From Pseudobdellovibrionaceae bacterium (GTDB taxonomy: Bacteria > Bdellovibrionota > Bdellovibrionia > Bdellovibrionales > Bdellovibrionaceae), in NCBI GenBank assembly GCA_021731025.1, contig JAKFYD010000066.1, positions 1 to 33,789 of the forward strand: DNA of 33,789 bases, in the 5' to 3' direction. Each line of letters opens with the position of its first letter. The first letter of the stretch is position 1. This document shows positions 1 to 8,053 of the stretch, piece by piece. The position numbers were made by a program, and so were the translations under genes. A model generated the notes under the pieces. That model had not been told where the DNA came from. It saw only the letters and a list, made by a program, of their open reading frames with translations, and made no database searches.

Positions 1-8
1 CGATACAA

Positions 9-497
9 TTGGAATTTTCCAATATCAAAGACAATTATCAACAGATCGCTGAATTTAAATACGAAGAAGCTTGCGAGTGGAATAAGGAAAGGGCACGCGC
101 GGAATATGAGTTAGATCTGCATATCGCTCGCGTTCGTTGCGGCGAGCTTTATTGGTTAAGGACTACATTTGAAGGCATTGATTTGGTTGATCTGTCTTTG
201 GCTATAGCTCAAGAGCTTTATCCGGAACGCAAGTGGGAAATTTTGGAAAATGACGAAGACGCCATTGTTACAGATCGCAAAAGGCAAATCGTTTTTGACA
301 TCAAGAACTTTGATAAACTGTCTGCGCGTGGGTCTTTATTCTATTTGGGTGATCGATATTTACCTCTGACTGAAGCCGTCGTTCATGAGGTCGAAGAATT
401 TCGAAAAGAAAGAATTCGATTTTTCGAAAACACTTTAAATATTATAAAAAATTGCTTGGCTAATTCTGGCGAGATCGATCCTGGGCAAAGCCATTAG
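9..497 (+). CDS. Hypothetical protein, possibly 5'-truncated by the window edge
   Basis: Open frame of up to 162 residues that I do not recognise. The first usable start in the window is a TTG at position 9, but the frame is open back to the window edge, so the gene may begin outside. The protein is soluble-looking and strongly charged, with no signal peptide and no membrane segment. Residues 15-45 are rich in Glu, Lys and Arg and are probably helical; the C-terminal third has a second charged helical stretch (around EVEEFRKERIRFFENTL). It ends 21 bases before the stop of the convergent antitoxin gene. No function is assigned. Confidence 0.55.
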   Translation: MEFSNIKDNYQQIAEFKYEEACEWNKERARAEYELDLHIARVRCGELYWLRTTFEGIDLVDLSLAIAQELYPERKWEILENDEDAIVTDRKRQIVFDIKNFDKLSARGSLFYLGDRYLPLTEAVVHEVEEFRKERIRFFENTLNIIKNCLANSGEIDPGQSH

Positions 498-518
498 CTT
501 TACCACCAAGAATTAAAA

Positions 519-824
519 TCACTTAGCAATCTTTCTGGGTACAAGCGAGATATGTAATTCACAGCCAACAACGGAGGCGGCCTTTGTCAAAGTATCAAGC
601 GAAGATGAAGTGTAGTCTTCATCAAAAACACGCGTCGTCGTTGTTGGACTGCCTAGAGCCTTTCGGACTTTGTTCTTATTCGTCTTAGTTGCAATCATTC
701 GCTTTTCAAGTTGATAAACGAAAGTTTTTTTTGCGGCTCTTGCAGCTACCTCAACTTCTATACCTTCTTTCTTAAGAAAATCATTGAAGCTTGAACCTGT
801 GTTCGGATTACTTTTCTTGCGCAT
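519..824 (-). CDS. higA: HigA-like antitoxin, XRE-type helix-turn-helix protein
   Basis: Small 101-residue protein with the pattern of antitoxins paired with Gp49/HigB toxins. It has a short acidic N-terminal segment (FNDFLKKEGI-EVEVAARAAKK), then a helix-turn-helix region at about residues 35-85 that ends in SLDTLTKAASVVGCELHISLVPRK, a typical C-terminal end of this family. The gene overlaps the 3' end of the toxin gene by 17 bases, so the toxin is first and the antitoxin second, as in higBA. The expected role is to bind and neutralise the ribosome-dependent mRNA interferase and, together with it, repress the shared promoter. The family call rests on motif pattern and gene order. Confidence 0.8.
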   Translation of the reverse strand: MRKKSNPNTGSSFNDFLKKEGIEVEVAARAAKKTFVYQLEKRMIATKTNKNKVRKALGSPTTTTRVFDEDYTSSSLDTLTKAASVVGCELHISLVPRKIAK

Positions 825-1257
825 GATTTCTATTTCCTTTCTTTAACTGCTGATCAATTTGCTTTTCAGCGTGAACCCACTTCTTCATTCGTTCCCAACC
901 CAAATCAAGATCACGTTTTGGTGCTTTCTGGCTGGTCTTTTTGAAAAAGTGAACCAAGACCATTTTTGAATTTGAGACAAAGAACAGTGTTCGATATTCG
1001 ATATTGATAACTGTATGCCTAACCTCGTAAAGAGTTTTTTCAAATTCTCCTCGACCAGATCTCAATCGATCCACATAAGGCCTATCAACTCTCCAATTCA
1101 GTTCAACAAACCGAATGTCTTCGCCAACAATCGTTTTTGCCGGCCGACCGAGTTTAAGTAAAACCTCTTTTACGGGCTCGTTACCTAATTCGGATTTATA
1201 GAAGACAGCGTGAATGCGCTTGGTATGTACAGGCGCTGTAATTGGCTTCGATATCAT
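808..1257 (-). CDS. higB: HigB/RelE-like toxin (phage-derived Gp49-like family)
   Basis: A 149-residue basic protein. Its core matches the Gp49-like/HigB toxins: an N-terminal strand (IHAVFYKSELGNEPVKEVLLKL), the segment VDRLRSGRGEFEKTLYEVRH, then YRTLFFVSNSKMVLVHFFKKTSQKAPKRDLDLGWERMKKW, which is the diagnostic C-terminal pattern with its Lys/Thr/Pro-rich loop. These toxins cleave mRNA on the ribosome. About 15 residues precede the usual first strand, a little longer than average. The start ATG sits only 3 bases downstream of a candidate -10 element, so the message may be leaderless or begin within the first codons. It is followed by the antitoxin with a 17-base overlap. Confidence 0.82.
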   Translation of the reverse strand: MISKPITAPVHTKRIHAVFYKSELGNEPVKEVLLKLGRPAKTIVGEDIRFVELNWRVDRPYVDRLRSGRGEFEKTLYEVRHTVINIEYRTLFFVSNSKMVLVHFFKKTSQKAPKRDLDLGWERMKKWVHAEKQIDQQLKKGNRNHAQEK

Positions 1258-1260
1258 TTA

Positions 1261-1289
1261 ACTGTACTCCACAGCGTACTTAATGTCAA
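1261..1289 (-). promoter_or_regulatory. Candidate sigma-70 promoter of the HigBA pair
   Basis: Reading the minus strand, a perfect TTGACA (1284-1289) is separated by 17 bases from TACAGT (1261-1266), which matches the -10 consensus at 4 of 6 positions. Two GTAC words frame the spacer and -10 region and could be part of an autoregulatory operator. The distance to the toxin ATG is 3 bases, unusually short. Confidence 0.45.
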
Positions 1290-1394
1290 GTGCCTAATTT
1301 TGAGATTTAGTAGCCTGTTTTGGCGTAATCCTATTCAAAGGAAGGGCCGTCTTTAAAACGAAAGAATGTTATATTTAAAAAGTTTTAATTCTTG

Positions 1395-2567
1395 CTACGA
1401 AGAATGAAATACAAATCCAAGTCCTGCAGCAATTAAAATTAACCAGGTGGAATTTATTTTAAATTTCACCAACAGAGCAAGACTCAACAAGAAAATTACT
1501 CCGCCGTAGAGGTTGCTAACAGTATCTTTCGCTAAAATAAGAGCAGCACCAGCCATCAGGCTAAGCGACGCTACGTTCAGTCCATCAAGCAGAGTTGCTG
1601 TCCATTTTGATTTGCGAAGAACAGGAATAAATGGAGCACTCAGCGCAACAAACAGAAATGCAGGAGCAAAGATACCGACGGTTGCAAACAGAGCTCCTTC
1701 ATGGCCCGAAATCAAATAGCCAATGAAAGTTGCCGTTGTAAAAACTGGCCCTGGAGTGAGCTGCCCAACGGTAATCGCATCAATGAGTTGTTGCTGAGTG
1801 ATCCAATGATACTTTTCAACCAGATCATTTTGTAAAAATGCGATCAGTACGTAACCACTGCCAAAGAGCACAGATCCTACTTTTGCAAAATACCAAAACA
1901 AATGAGCAGCAGCGACTTTACTCTGTTGAGTTAATTGTGCCCAGGCTCGCGTTAATGGGGACACTTGCAAAATAAGAAATGAAAACAATAAAGATTTACC
2001 CGGGGGCTTCGGTTTAATTCGAAGAACCAAATTCAAAATCGCAACAAGGAATAAAACTAAAATTTCCTGCCCCGACATTAAATATAAAATTAAAGCCAGC
2101 GCAGCACAGAAGCCAAGAATCCAATCTTTGATCGCAGTTCGAGATAAACTCCACACGGCCTGAGCAATGATCGCTAAGATCACCGGCTTCACTCCAAGAA
2201 AAACAGATTGAAGCTCTGGAAGAGAACCGAATTTAACATAAAATACGGCGATGGCCCAAACGATCAAGAAAGCTGGAGCAATGAAGCTTGTACCTGCGAC
2301 AAGCAGCCCCTTCCATCCTCTCGTTTTGTAACCAATATGGATGGCCATTTCTGTCGAGTTAGGACCCGGAATCAAATTGATAGCTCCAAGTAGATCCAAG
2401 AATTCTTCCTGTGAAATCCATTTACGACGACGGACAATTTCTTCATCGATCATGGCGAGATGAGCCGCAGGACCGCCGAAAGCTGTTGCTCCGATTCGAC
2501 CGAAGACAAGAGCCAACTCTTTGAGGCTGGGTTTTTCGTGGGCTAAAAGTTTTTGCTCAATAGGCAT
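1395..2567 (-). CDS. chrA: Chromate transporter, CHR family, long two-domain form
   Basis: A 390-residue polytopic membrane protein with two homologous CHR halves, the usual size of the long form. The first half has FGRIGATAFGGPAAHLAMI followed by LGAINLIPGPNSTEMAIHIGY; the second has FAKVGSVLFGSGYVLIAFLQ and ITVGQLTPGPVFTTATFIGY. The paired G-G/S-G and PGP motifs are the family signature. Known members export chromate at the inner membrane and confer resistance; some relatives have other roles, so the substrate is inferred. Its ATG directly follows the TAA of the upstream P-type ATPase with no spacer, so translation is probably coupled. The C-terminus has several short hydrophobic helices. 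Confidence 0.88.
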   Translation of the reverse strand: MPIEQKLLAHEKPSLKELALVFGRIGATAFGGPAAHLAMIDEEIVRRRKWISQEEFLDLLGAINLIPGPNSTEMAIHIGYKTRGWKGLLVAGTSFIAPAFLIVWAIAVFYVKFGSLPELQSVFLGVKPVILAIIAQAVWSLSRTAIKDWILGFCAALALILYLMSGQEILVLFLVAILNLVLRIKPKPPGKSLLFSFLILQVSPLTRAWAQLTQQSKVAAAHLFWYFAKVGSVLFGSGYVLIAFLQNDLVEKYHWITQQQLIDAITVGQLTPGPVFTTATFIGYLISGHEGALFATVGIFAPAFLFVALSAPFIPVLRKSKWTATLLDGLNVASLSLMAGAALILAKDTVSNLYGGVIFLLSLALLVKFKINSTWLILIAAGLGFVFHSS

Positions 2568-4976
2568 TTAACTTTTCCTTGCCACTAATTTTCTTAACTC
2601 TACTAAAGTGATTGTTATTAGTGAAAATGGCAATATGAAGGTCAGGTCGTCCAATGACAGTGGTTGTAAACCAAATATTGTTTGCGAAAGAGGTATGTAG
2701 TGAAGGCTAAGTTGCAAAATACCAGTTAGAAATACAACACCTAATAACCAAAAGTTGCTGAATGCACCGACCTCCCAGAAAAGACGCGTGCTAGATCTTG
2801 CGCCGAATGAACGAAAAAGTTGGCTGAAGACAAGACCTGTGAAGACATAGTTTCTGGATTGAGCGACATCGTTTGTACGTAGCAAATACCAATAGAGTCC
2901 TAGAGAAACTGTAGCTTCAAGGCAACCGACAACAATAACTTGAATCCATTCTTTGCGTCTCATAATTTCTTCGGAAATCGCCCGCGGTGCTTTTTTCATA
3001 AGGTTCGGCGATAAAGGATCAGCAATGAGCGTGAGTGCTGGCAGTGCGTCTGTCACAAGATTAATCCAAAGTAAATGCGCCGCCAGCAGCGGAAGAGGCA
3101 AACCCATTGTTACTGCCCCGAGAACAAGTAAGATCTCTGCGAAATTTCCTGTTAAAAGATAAACAATGGCTTTACGAATATTCTGAAAGATCCCGCGACC
3201 TTCACGAACTGCCGCAACAATAGTGGCAAAATTATCATCTGCAAGAACAATATCAGCTGCTTGCCGAGTGACCTCTGTCCCTGTGATACCCATAGCAATC
3301 CCAATATGAGCTTCACGCAAAGCGGGAGCATCGTTAACACCATCACCTGTCATTGCGACGATAGCCCCTTGGCTTTTCCAGTGGCGTACAAGCTTCAGCT
3401 TCTCTTCTGGTGTCGCCCGCGCGTGGACTCTGGTATCGAGCGACTCGCCCTCGAGAACAAGTCCAAGTTCACGAGCAATCGCCGCCGCAGTTTGCGGATG
3501 ATCACCTGTAATCATGATTGGCATAATTCCTGCGTTTCTTGCTTCGCGAATTGCGAGCATGGCTTCGGTTCGTGGCGGATCGGCCAAGCCAAGTAGTCCT
3601 ACAAGTGAAAGATCCTTTTCTTCAGCACTAAAACTTTTGGCAACTGCTAAAACCCGTAGGCCACGACCTGACATTTCACTGGCGATTTTTAATGCGGATT
3701 GCGCTACTGGGTCATCTCTTTTGCAAAGAGCAACTAAACTTTCGACCGCACCTTTGAGGTAATTAACTCCATCTTTTCGAAATATCGACATTCTCTTACG
3801 ATCTGAATCAAAGGGCTCAGATGAGACCCTCGGATTATTGGTCTCAATTTCTTCCTTGCGAAATCCTTTTTCAAAGGCCGCAATCAAAATTGCTATTTCC
3901 GTTGGATCGCCAGTCCCTGAAATTTTATCAGTTCCAAGTTCAGCGTCGCAGCAAGAAGCGGCCACACGAATTAACTCGACTTGATCATCTCCCCAGAGTT
4001 CTCGGACACGCATCTGACCCGTCGTCAGAGTTCCAGTTTTATCCGTACAAATAACAGAAACACTGCCAAGAGTTTCGACGCTGGGAAGTTTTCGAATCAA
4101 TGCATTTCTAGAAGCCATTCGTTGAACTCCTAAGGCGAGCGCGACAGTAACAATAGCAGGCATGCCCTCAGGAACAGCTGCTACGGCAAGAGAAACTGAG
4201 AAAATCATAATCTCTAGCCAAGAGGTGCCTTGCAGAACTCCAATGCCCGCAACAAGGACCACGACGGCAAGAGAAATTACAAGCAACACTTTGCCAACCC
4301 GAGCTAACTGCATTTGTAATGGAGTCGGTTCTGTTTGCGCAGTTGAAATCAAATGAGCGATCTTGCCGAGCTCGGTTTTCATTCCTGTTGCAACAACCTT
4401 AGCCTCTGCAGTCCCTGTGACAATAGAAGTTCCCATAAAAACGCGTCCTGTTTGCTCAGATAACGCAGGTCCATTCGACACAGAATCAGTCGACTTTGCA
4501 ACGGGCATACTTTCACCGGTGAGAATAGCTTCGTTCACTTGAAGCTTTGAAGCATTCTTGATGTCGGCGTCTGCAGCGACGATATCCCCGGCCTCTAGTA
4601 AAAGAACATCGCCAGGAACAATTTCATGAGCCAAGATAACAGCTTGGTGCGCATCACGCAGGACTCGCGCCCGGGGTGAGGTCATCTCTTGAAGAGCAGC
4701 AATAGCATTTTCTGCTCGGTATTCTTGAAAAAAACCAATCAGAGCATTGATGATAAGAATTGCACCGATAGCGATAGCCTCAATTTTTTCACCCAGAGCT
4801 AGAGAAACAATGCAGGCAAAAATCAGAATGATAACTAAATGGCTTTTAAATTGTTCTGCAAAGAGCTTCCAGGTGGGCCGGGTTTTTTCTTTTTGAATTT
4901 CATTCAAACCATGCACTTTGAGAAGACATTTTGCTTCTTCATCAGATAATCCCGTTAAAGAATTTAGTTTAGTCAT
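2568..4976 (-). CDS. P-type cation-transporting ATPase, P2A (calcium-type)
   Basis: An 802-residue P-type ATPase with every core motif. TGES (residues 153-156) is the actuator loop, PEGMP (269-273) is the break in M4, CTDKTGT gives the phosphorylated Asp at 312, KGA lies near 409, DPPR near 467, and TGDGVND spans 543-549. Membrane motifs NFAE in M5 and NLVTDALPAL (from 639) in M6 resemble SERCA/PMR1 calcium or manganese pumps. The N-terminus has the cation-ATPase N-domain (GLSDEEAKCLLKVHGLNEI). It should pump a divalent cation out of the cytoplasm. It is the first gene of a two-gene unit with the chromate-type transporter. A GAAGGA ribosome site precedes the ATG. The exact ion cannot be read from the sequence. 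Confidence 0.93.
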   Translation of the reverse strand: MTKLNSLTGLSDEEAKCLLKVHGLNEIQKEKTRPTWKLFAEQFKSHLVIILIFACIVSLALGEKIEAIAIGAILIINALIGFFQEYRAENAIAALQEMTSPRARVLRDAHQAVILAHEIVPGDVLLLEAGDIVAADADIKNASKLQVNEAILTGESMPVAKSTDSVSNGPALSEQTGRVFMGTSIVTGTAEAKVVATGMKTELGKIAHLISTAQTEPTPLQMQLARVGKVLLVISLAVVVLVAGIGVLQGTSWLEIMIFSVSLAVAAVPEGMPAIVTVALALGVQRMASRNALIRKLPSVETLGSVSVICTDKTGTLTTGQMRVRELWGDDQVELIRVAASCCDAELGTDKISGTGDPTEIAILIAAFEKGFRKEEIETNNPRVSSEPFDSDRKRMSIFRKDGVNYLKGAVESLVALCKRDDPVAQSALKIASEMSGRGLRVLAVAKSFSAEEKDLSLVGLLGLADPPRTEAMLAIREARNAGIMPIMITGDHPQTAAAIARELGLVLEGESLDTRVHARATPEEKLKLVRHWKSQGAIVAMTGDGVNDAPALREAHIGIAMGITGTEVTRQAADIVLADDNFATIVAAVREGRGIFQNIRKAIVYLLTGNFAEILLVLGAVTMGLPLPLLAAHLLWINLVTDALPALTLIADPLSPNLMKKAPRAISEEIMRRKEWIQVIVVGCLEATVSLGLYWYLLRTNDVAQSRNYVFTGLVFSQLFRSFGARSSTRLFWEVGAFSNFWLLGVVFLTGILQLSLHYIPLSQTIFGLQPLSLDDLTFILPFSLITITLVELRKLVARKS

Positions 4977-5139
4977 GGTTCCTTCAGTTTTTGCTCTGCA
5001 TTTTAGATTTACTCGTAAAAAGTCCTATCATGGTTTTAGAATAATTTTAACGGGATGAAACTGCGTCATAAGAAATTGACAAAACAGTTTAATAGCCATT
5101 GTGATAGTGTTTATAGGAAAAGCTACAAAAGGGAAGTGC

Positions 5140-6510
5140 ATGAAAGTTCAATTTTTTGGAGCCACCGGAACGGTTACGGGCTCTCGGTATCTGGTAACAC
5201 ATGGGAAAACTAAAGTTCTTGTTGATGCTGGTCTGTTTCAGGGCTTTAAAAATCTACGTTTAAAAAATTGGGATTCATTTCCAGTTAATCCCGAAGATAT
5301 TGATGCTGTTTTGCTGACCCATGCACATCTCGATCACAGCGGCTATCTCCCTCTCTTGGTGAAGAATGGTTTTCGTGGTTCTATCTTTGCTACGGCTGCA
5401 ACGATTGACCTTTGTCGAATTCTTTTGCCTGATTCCGGTTATCTTCAAGAGGAAGAAGCAAAATTTGCAAATAAACGTGGCTATTCAAAACACAAACCAG
5501 CTTTGCCACTTTATACGGTTGAAGACGCAAAAGCTTGTCTTGACCTTTTTGTTCCTGTGCCTTGGAAAGAGCCGAAGAGTCTAGCTAAACAAGGGCTTGG
5601 AGAAATCACTTTTGAGTTTCACCCCGCAGGACATTTGCTTGGGGCCGCAAGCATATTGATTCGTGCTGATGGCAACTCTATTTGCTTTTCGGGAGATGTC
5701 GGTCGAACTAATGATCCTCTCATTCGAAGTCCTGAGTTTCATAAAGGCTGCAATAATCTTGTTATCGAATCTACCTATGGAAATCGCACACATCCTGCGA
5801 GTGAACCCCAGGAAGAACTAAAAGATGTCATTTTGCGAACACTTAAAAGAAATGGAATTTTATTGATTCCGTCTTTCGCAATTGGCCGGGCACAGTTAAT
5901 TTTATATTTCTTGCTTCAGCTTAAACGCAAGAATGCCATTCCAAAAGATTTGCCAATATATTTGAATAGCCCAATGGCATCTCAGGCAAATAAGACCTAT
6001 GCAGCCCATCTTGGTGAACTCAAAATAAAACCCACAGAATTCCAAGAAATTTCTTCGATGGTTCAGATCGTGGGTTCGCCCGAAGAATCCCAAGCTCTGA
6101 ATGAAAAAGGCGAACCGGCCATCATCATTGCCGCAAGTGGAATGGCGACTGGGGGACGGGTTTTACATCATCTGAAATCATTGGCACCAAACCCCAACAA
6201 CACAATTCTTTTTGTGGGCTTTCAAGCCGGGGGCACGCGGGGTGATTTGATTGTGCGCGGGGCTGAAGAAATTAAAATTCATGGTGAGTACTGGCCAGTT
6301 CGGGCCGAAGTCGTCAATATGGAAACTTTATCTGCTCACGCAGACGCAAACGAAATTATCGGCTGGATTAAAGGTCTCGAAAATAAACCTAGACGTGTTT
6401 ATGTCACACACGGGGAACCCGCAGCTGCAGATTCACTTCGACGTCGAATCGAGGAAGAGCTTCGGATTCCGGCTTTAGTGCCTGAATATGGGCAAGAGTT
6501 TAGTTTGTAA
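5140..6510 (+). CDS. MBL-fold metallo-hydrolase with beta-CASP domain (RNA-processing type)
   Basis: A 456-residue protein of the metallo-beta-lactamase/beta-CASP class. The zinc motif THAHLDH is at residues 60-66 (His61, His63, Asp65, His66); further metal ligands are in HPAGHLLGA and the Asp of FSGDVGR. Beta-CASP motifs follow: ESTYGNRTH, SFAIGRAQ, IIAASGMATGGRVLHH and LSAHADANEI. The C-terminal RMMBL-like segment is VYVTHGEPAAADSLRRRI. Known relatives are ribonucleases or 3'-end processing factors of the CPSF73/YSH1 type. I chose the ATG at 5140, not an in-frame GTG at 5101, because AAGGGAAG lies just before it and the protein then starts MKVQFFGATGTVTGS, the usual family start. It is divergent from the P-type ATPase and 15 bases upstream of the YdeI-like gene. 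Confidence 0.93.
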   Translation: MKVQFFGATGTVTGSRYLVTHGKTKVLVDAGLFQGFKNLRLKNWDSFPVNPEDIDAVLLTHAHLDHSGYLPLLVKNGFRGSIFATAATIDLCRILLPDSGYLQEEEAKFANKRGYSKHKPALPLYTVEDAKACLDLFVPVPWKEPKSLAKQGLGEITFEFHPAGHLLGAASILIRADGNSICFSGDVGRTNDPLIRSPEFHKGCNNLVIESTYGNRTHPASEPQEELKDVILRTLKRNGILLIPSFAIGRAQLILYFLLQLKRKNAIPKDLPIYLNSPMASQANKTYAAHLGELKIKPTEFQEISSMVQIVGSPEESQALNEKGEPAIIIAASGMATGGRVLHHLKSLAPNPNNTILFVGFQAGGTRGDLIVRGAEEIKIHGEYWPVRAEVVNMETLSAHADANEIIGWIKGLENKPRRVYVTHGEPAAADSLRRRIEEELRIPALVPEYGQEFSL

Positions 6511-6525
6511 TCAGAGGAAGTTATT

Positions 6526-7104
6526 ATGAACACGGACGTCACCAAATTTATTAACACTTCAAAACAATGGCAGGAAGAAATCACCAAGCTCCGAACTGTT
6601 ATTCTGCAAACAAAGCTCGAAGAAAATTTTAAATGGCGTTTGCCCTGTTACAGTCACAAGGACAGCAACATTGTCATCATTCAACCTTTTAAAGCTTGTT
6701 TAGGGTTGATGTTCTTCAAGGGAAGTCTTCTCAAAGATAAGAAAAAAATACTCATCAACAATGGTCCAAATTCTCAAGCCGCAAAAAGACTTGAATTTAA
6801 GTCAGTGAAAGAAATCACTCAGCAAGCTTCAACGATTAAGGAATACATCAAAGAAGCCATCTCCATTGAAGAGTCTGGACAAAAGGTCGAGTTCAAGAAA
6901 AAGCTCGACTCGATTCCGGAGGAGCTGAAAAAAATGTTCGTGAAAAAACCGAAACTAAAAGAAGCATTCAATTCACTTACACCTGGACGTCAGCGAGCTT
7001 ACCTTCTCCATTTCTCAGGCGCAAAACAATCGTCGACTCGTCAGTCCAGAATCGAAAAGTGCATTCCGCGCATTCTGCAGGGAAAAGGGATGAACGACCG
7101 ATAG
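6526..7104 (+). CDS. YdeI/OmpD-associated family protein (DUF1801)
   Basis: A 192-residue soluble protein with a DUF1801 fold at the N-terminus (residues about 15-110, including the pattern EENFKWRLPCYSHKDSNIVIIQPFKACLGLMFFKG) and the C-terminal YdeI-type region (IPEELKKMFVKKPKLKEAFNSLTPGRQRAYLLHFSGAKQSSTRQSRIEKCIPRILQGKG). The last motif, with Gly-Arg-Gln-Arg-Ala-Tyr and Lys-Gln-xx-Thr-Arg-xx-Arg-Ile, is typical. Some homologues are linked to stress or antimicrobial peptide resistance, but the biochemical role is not settled. AGAGGAAG precedes the ATG. It lies 15 bases downstream of the beta-CASP gene and is probably co-transcribed with it. Confidence 0.85.
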   Translation: MNTDVTKFINTSKQWQEEITKLRTVILQTKLEENFKWRLPCYSHKDSNIVIIQPFKACLGLMFFKGSLLKDKKKILINNGPNSQAAKRLEFKSVKEITQQASTIKEYIKEAISIEESGQKVEFKKKLDSIPEELKKMFVKKPKLKEAFNSLTPGRQRAYLLHFSGAKQSSTRQSRIEKCIPRILQGKGMNDR

Positions 7105-7171
7105 GTTGCAGCAACTCATTTCTGGCGTACATCTTGCATTTTTAATTCCCCAAATCTTAAAAGGGGGAAGT

Positions 7172-7399
7172 ATGGCTCATGTTATATCTTCAAAATCGCA
7201 AGTGAAAAGACAAGGACAAATGAACAAGGGTGATTTCTTTAAAGCCACACCAACGTCTGCAGCTCGAGATGATCTGCGTACAGCTTATAGTGGCGATGAA
7301 AATCATGGGCCTGCGCGCAAACAAAAAACAAGCACTGCAGGAGAGCACACTAAAGGCCGAAGATTGAGTAAAGGTTCGGGTAAGACGCCGGTACGGTAG
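7172..7399 (+). CDS. Small basic hypothetical protein
   Basis: A 75-residue Lys/Arg/Ser/Gly-rich protein starting at an ATG with a strong AAGGGGGAAG ribosome site 1-10 bases upstream. It has no hydrophobic segment, is very low in aromatic residues, and looks intrinsically disordered, with segments such as ARKQKTSTAGEHTKGRRLSKGSGKTPVR. I do not recognise the family. The composition would fit a nucleic-acid or ribosome associated peptide, but that is only inference. The good ribosome site and the sharp start argue that it is real. It converges on the XRE-cupin regulator with 16 bases between stops. Confidence 0.6.
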   Translation: MAHVISSKSQVKRQGQMNKGDFFKATPTSAARDDLRTAYSGDENHGPARKQKTSTAGEHTKGRRLSKGSGKTPVR

Positions 7400-7415
7400 G
7401 TTTGTCGGGTTGCTG

Positions 7416-7985
7416 TTATTGATCGACAGAGAAAAACACGACGCTAATTCCGACGGCATTGGTTCTACCTGAATTTTTATAAGAGTGTGGTTTGTCCCCG
7501 GGGAAAGTTAAGACATCTCCCTTTTCAAGGTGATGAACCTCACCCAATACTCCAATAGAAATTTGTCCACTTATACAGGTAAAATATTCCCTTGTTCCTT
7601 CAACATGGGGTGATCCTGTCATTGTGGATCCTGGCTCAAGGTGCAATTCATCCATTTCCGTCGAGGGAATTTTGTCTGGTAATAATTTTCGTAAAAGAAT
7701 TCCATTTCGTGATTTTCTGTCAAGAGGAACATCTTTAGCCTTGATGTGTCTACACTCCGCTCTTGGCGAAGAAATCAGTTCATCAAAGGAAACCCCTAGA
7801 CCTTGAGAAATTTTTAACAGTACGTCAAGAGTTGGGTTTGAGCTTCCAGATTCCAGAAGCGCAATAGACGCGCGAGTCGTTCCAGAAATCTTTGCTAATG
7901 AAACTTGAGAGATTCCTCTCTTCTCGCGAAGAGAGACAAGATTTTTCGCAATGTTCTGTCCTGCTTTGTCCTTCAAAATAACCAT
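7416..7985 (-). CDS. XRE-family transcriptional regulator with C-terminal cupin domain
   Basis: A 189-residue two-domain regulator. Residues about 14-68 form a lambda-repressor type helix-turn-helix (IAKNLVSLREKRGISQVSLAKISGTTRASIALLESG, then PTLDVLLKISQGLGVSFDELI). Residues about 105-185 form a small cupin (LEPGSTMTGSPHVEGTREYFTCISGQISIGVLGEVHHLEKGDVLTFPGDKPHSYKN), with His and Glu residues in the cupin positions. Such proteins sense a small ligand through the cupin and repress nearby genes. It is transcribed away from the VOC gene cluster; the 68-base gap contains a perfect 9-bp inverted repeat that is the obvious operator candidate. The most likely targets are itself and the divergent run beginning at 8054. 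Confidence 0.9.
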   Translation of the reverse strand: MVILKDKAGQNIAKNLVSLREKRGISQVSLAKISGTTRASIALLESGSSNPTLDVLLKISQGLGVSFDELISSPRAECRHIKAKDVPLDRKSRNGILLRKLLPDKIPSTEMDELHLEPGSTMTGSPHVEGTREYFTCISGQISIGVLGEVHHLEKGDVLTFPGDKPHSYKNSGRTNAVGISVVFFSVDQ

Positions 7986-7992
7986 ATGTCAC

Positions 7993-8016
7993 TTTAATAA
8001 CACTTTGGTTATTAAA
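7993..8016. promoter_or_regulatory. Perfect 9-bp inverted repeat, operator candidate
   Basis: TTTAATAAC at 7993-8001 and GTTATTAAA at 8008-8016 are exact reverse complements separated by 6 bases. The element sits 8 bases upstream of the XRE-cupin start and about 37 bases upstream of the VOC start. On the plus strand it overlaps a candidate -35 (TTGGTT, 8005-8010) with a T/A-rich -10 near 8029-8034, so a bound repressor could block both directions. Confidence 0.6.
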
Positions 8017-8053
8017 ATGTCCATAAGCTTTTATATCTAGTTCAGGAGGAAAA

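Noticed and set aside
5076-5104. A perfect TTGACA upstream of the beta-CASP gene as a promoter.
   Set aside because: No acceptable -10 lies 16-18 bases downstream, so the hexamer alone was not reported.
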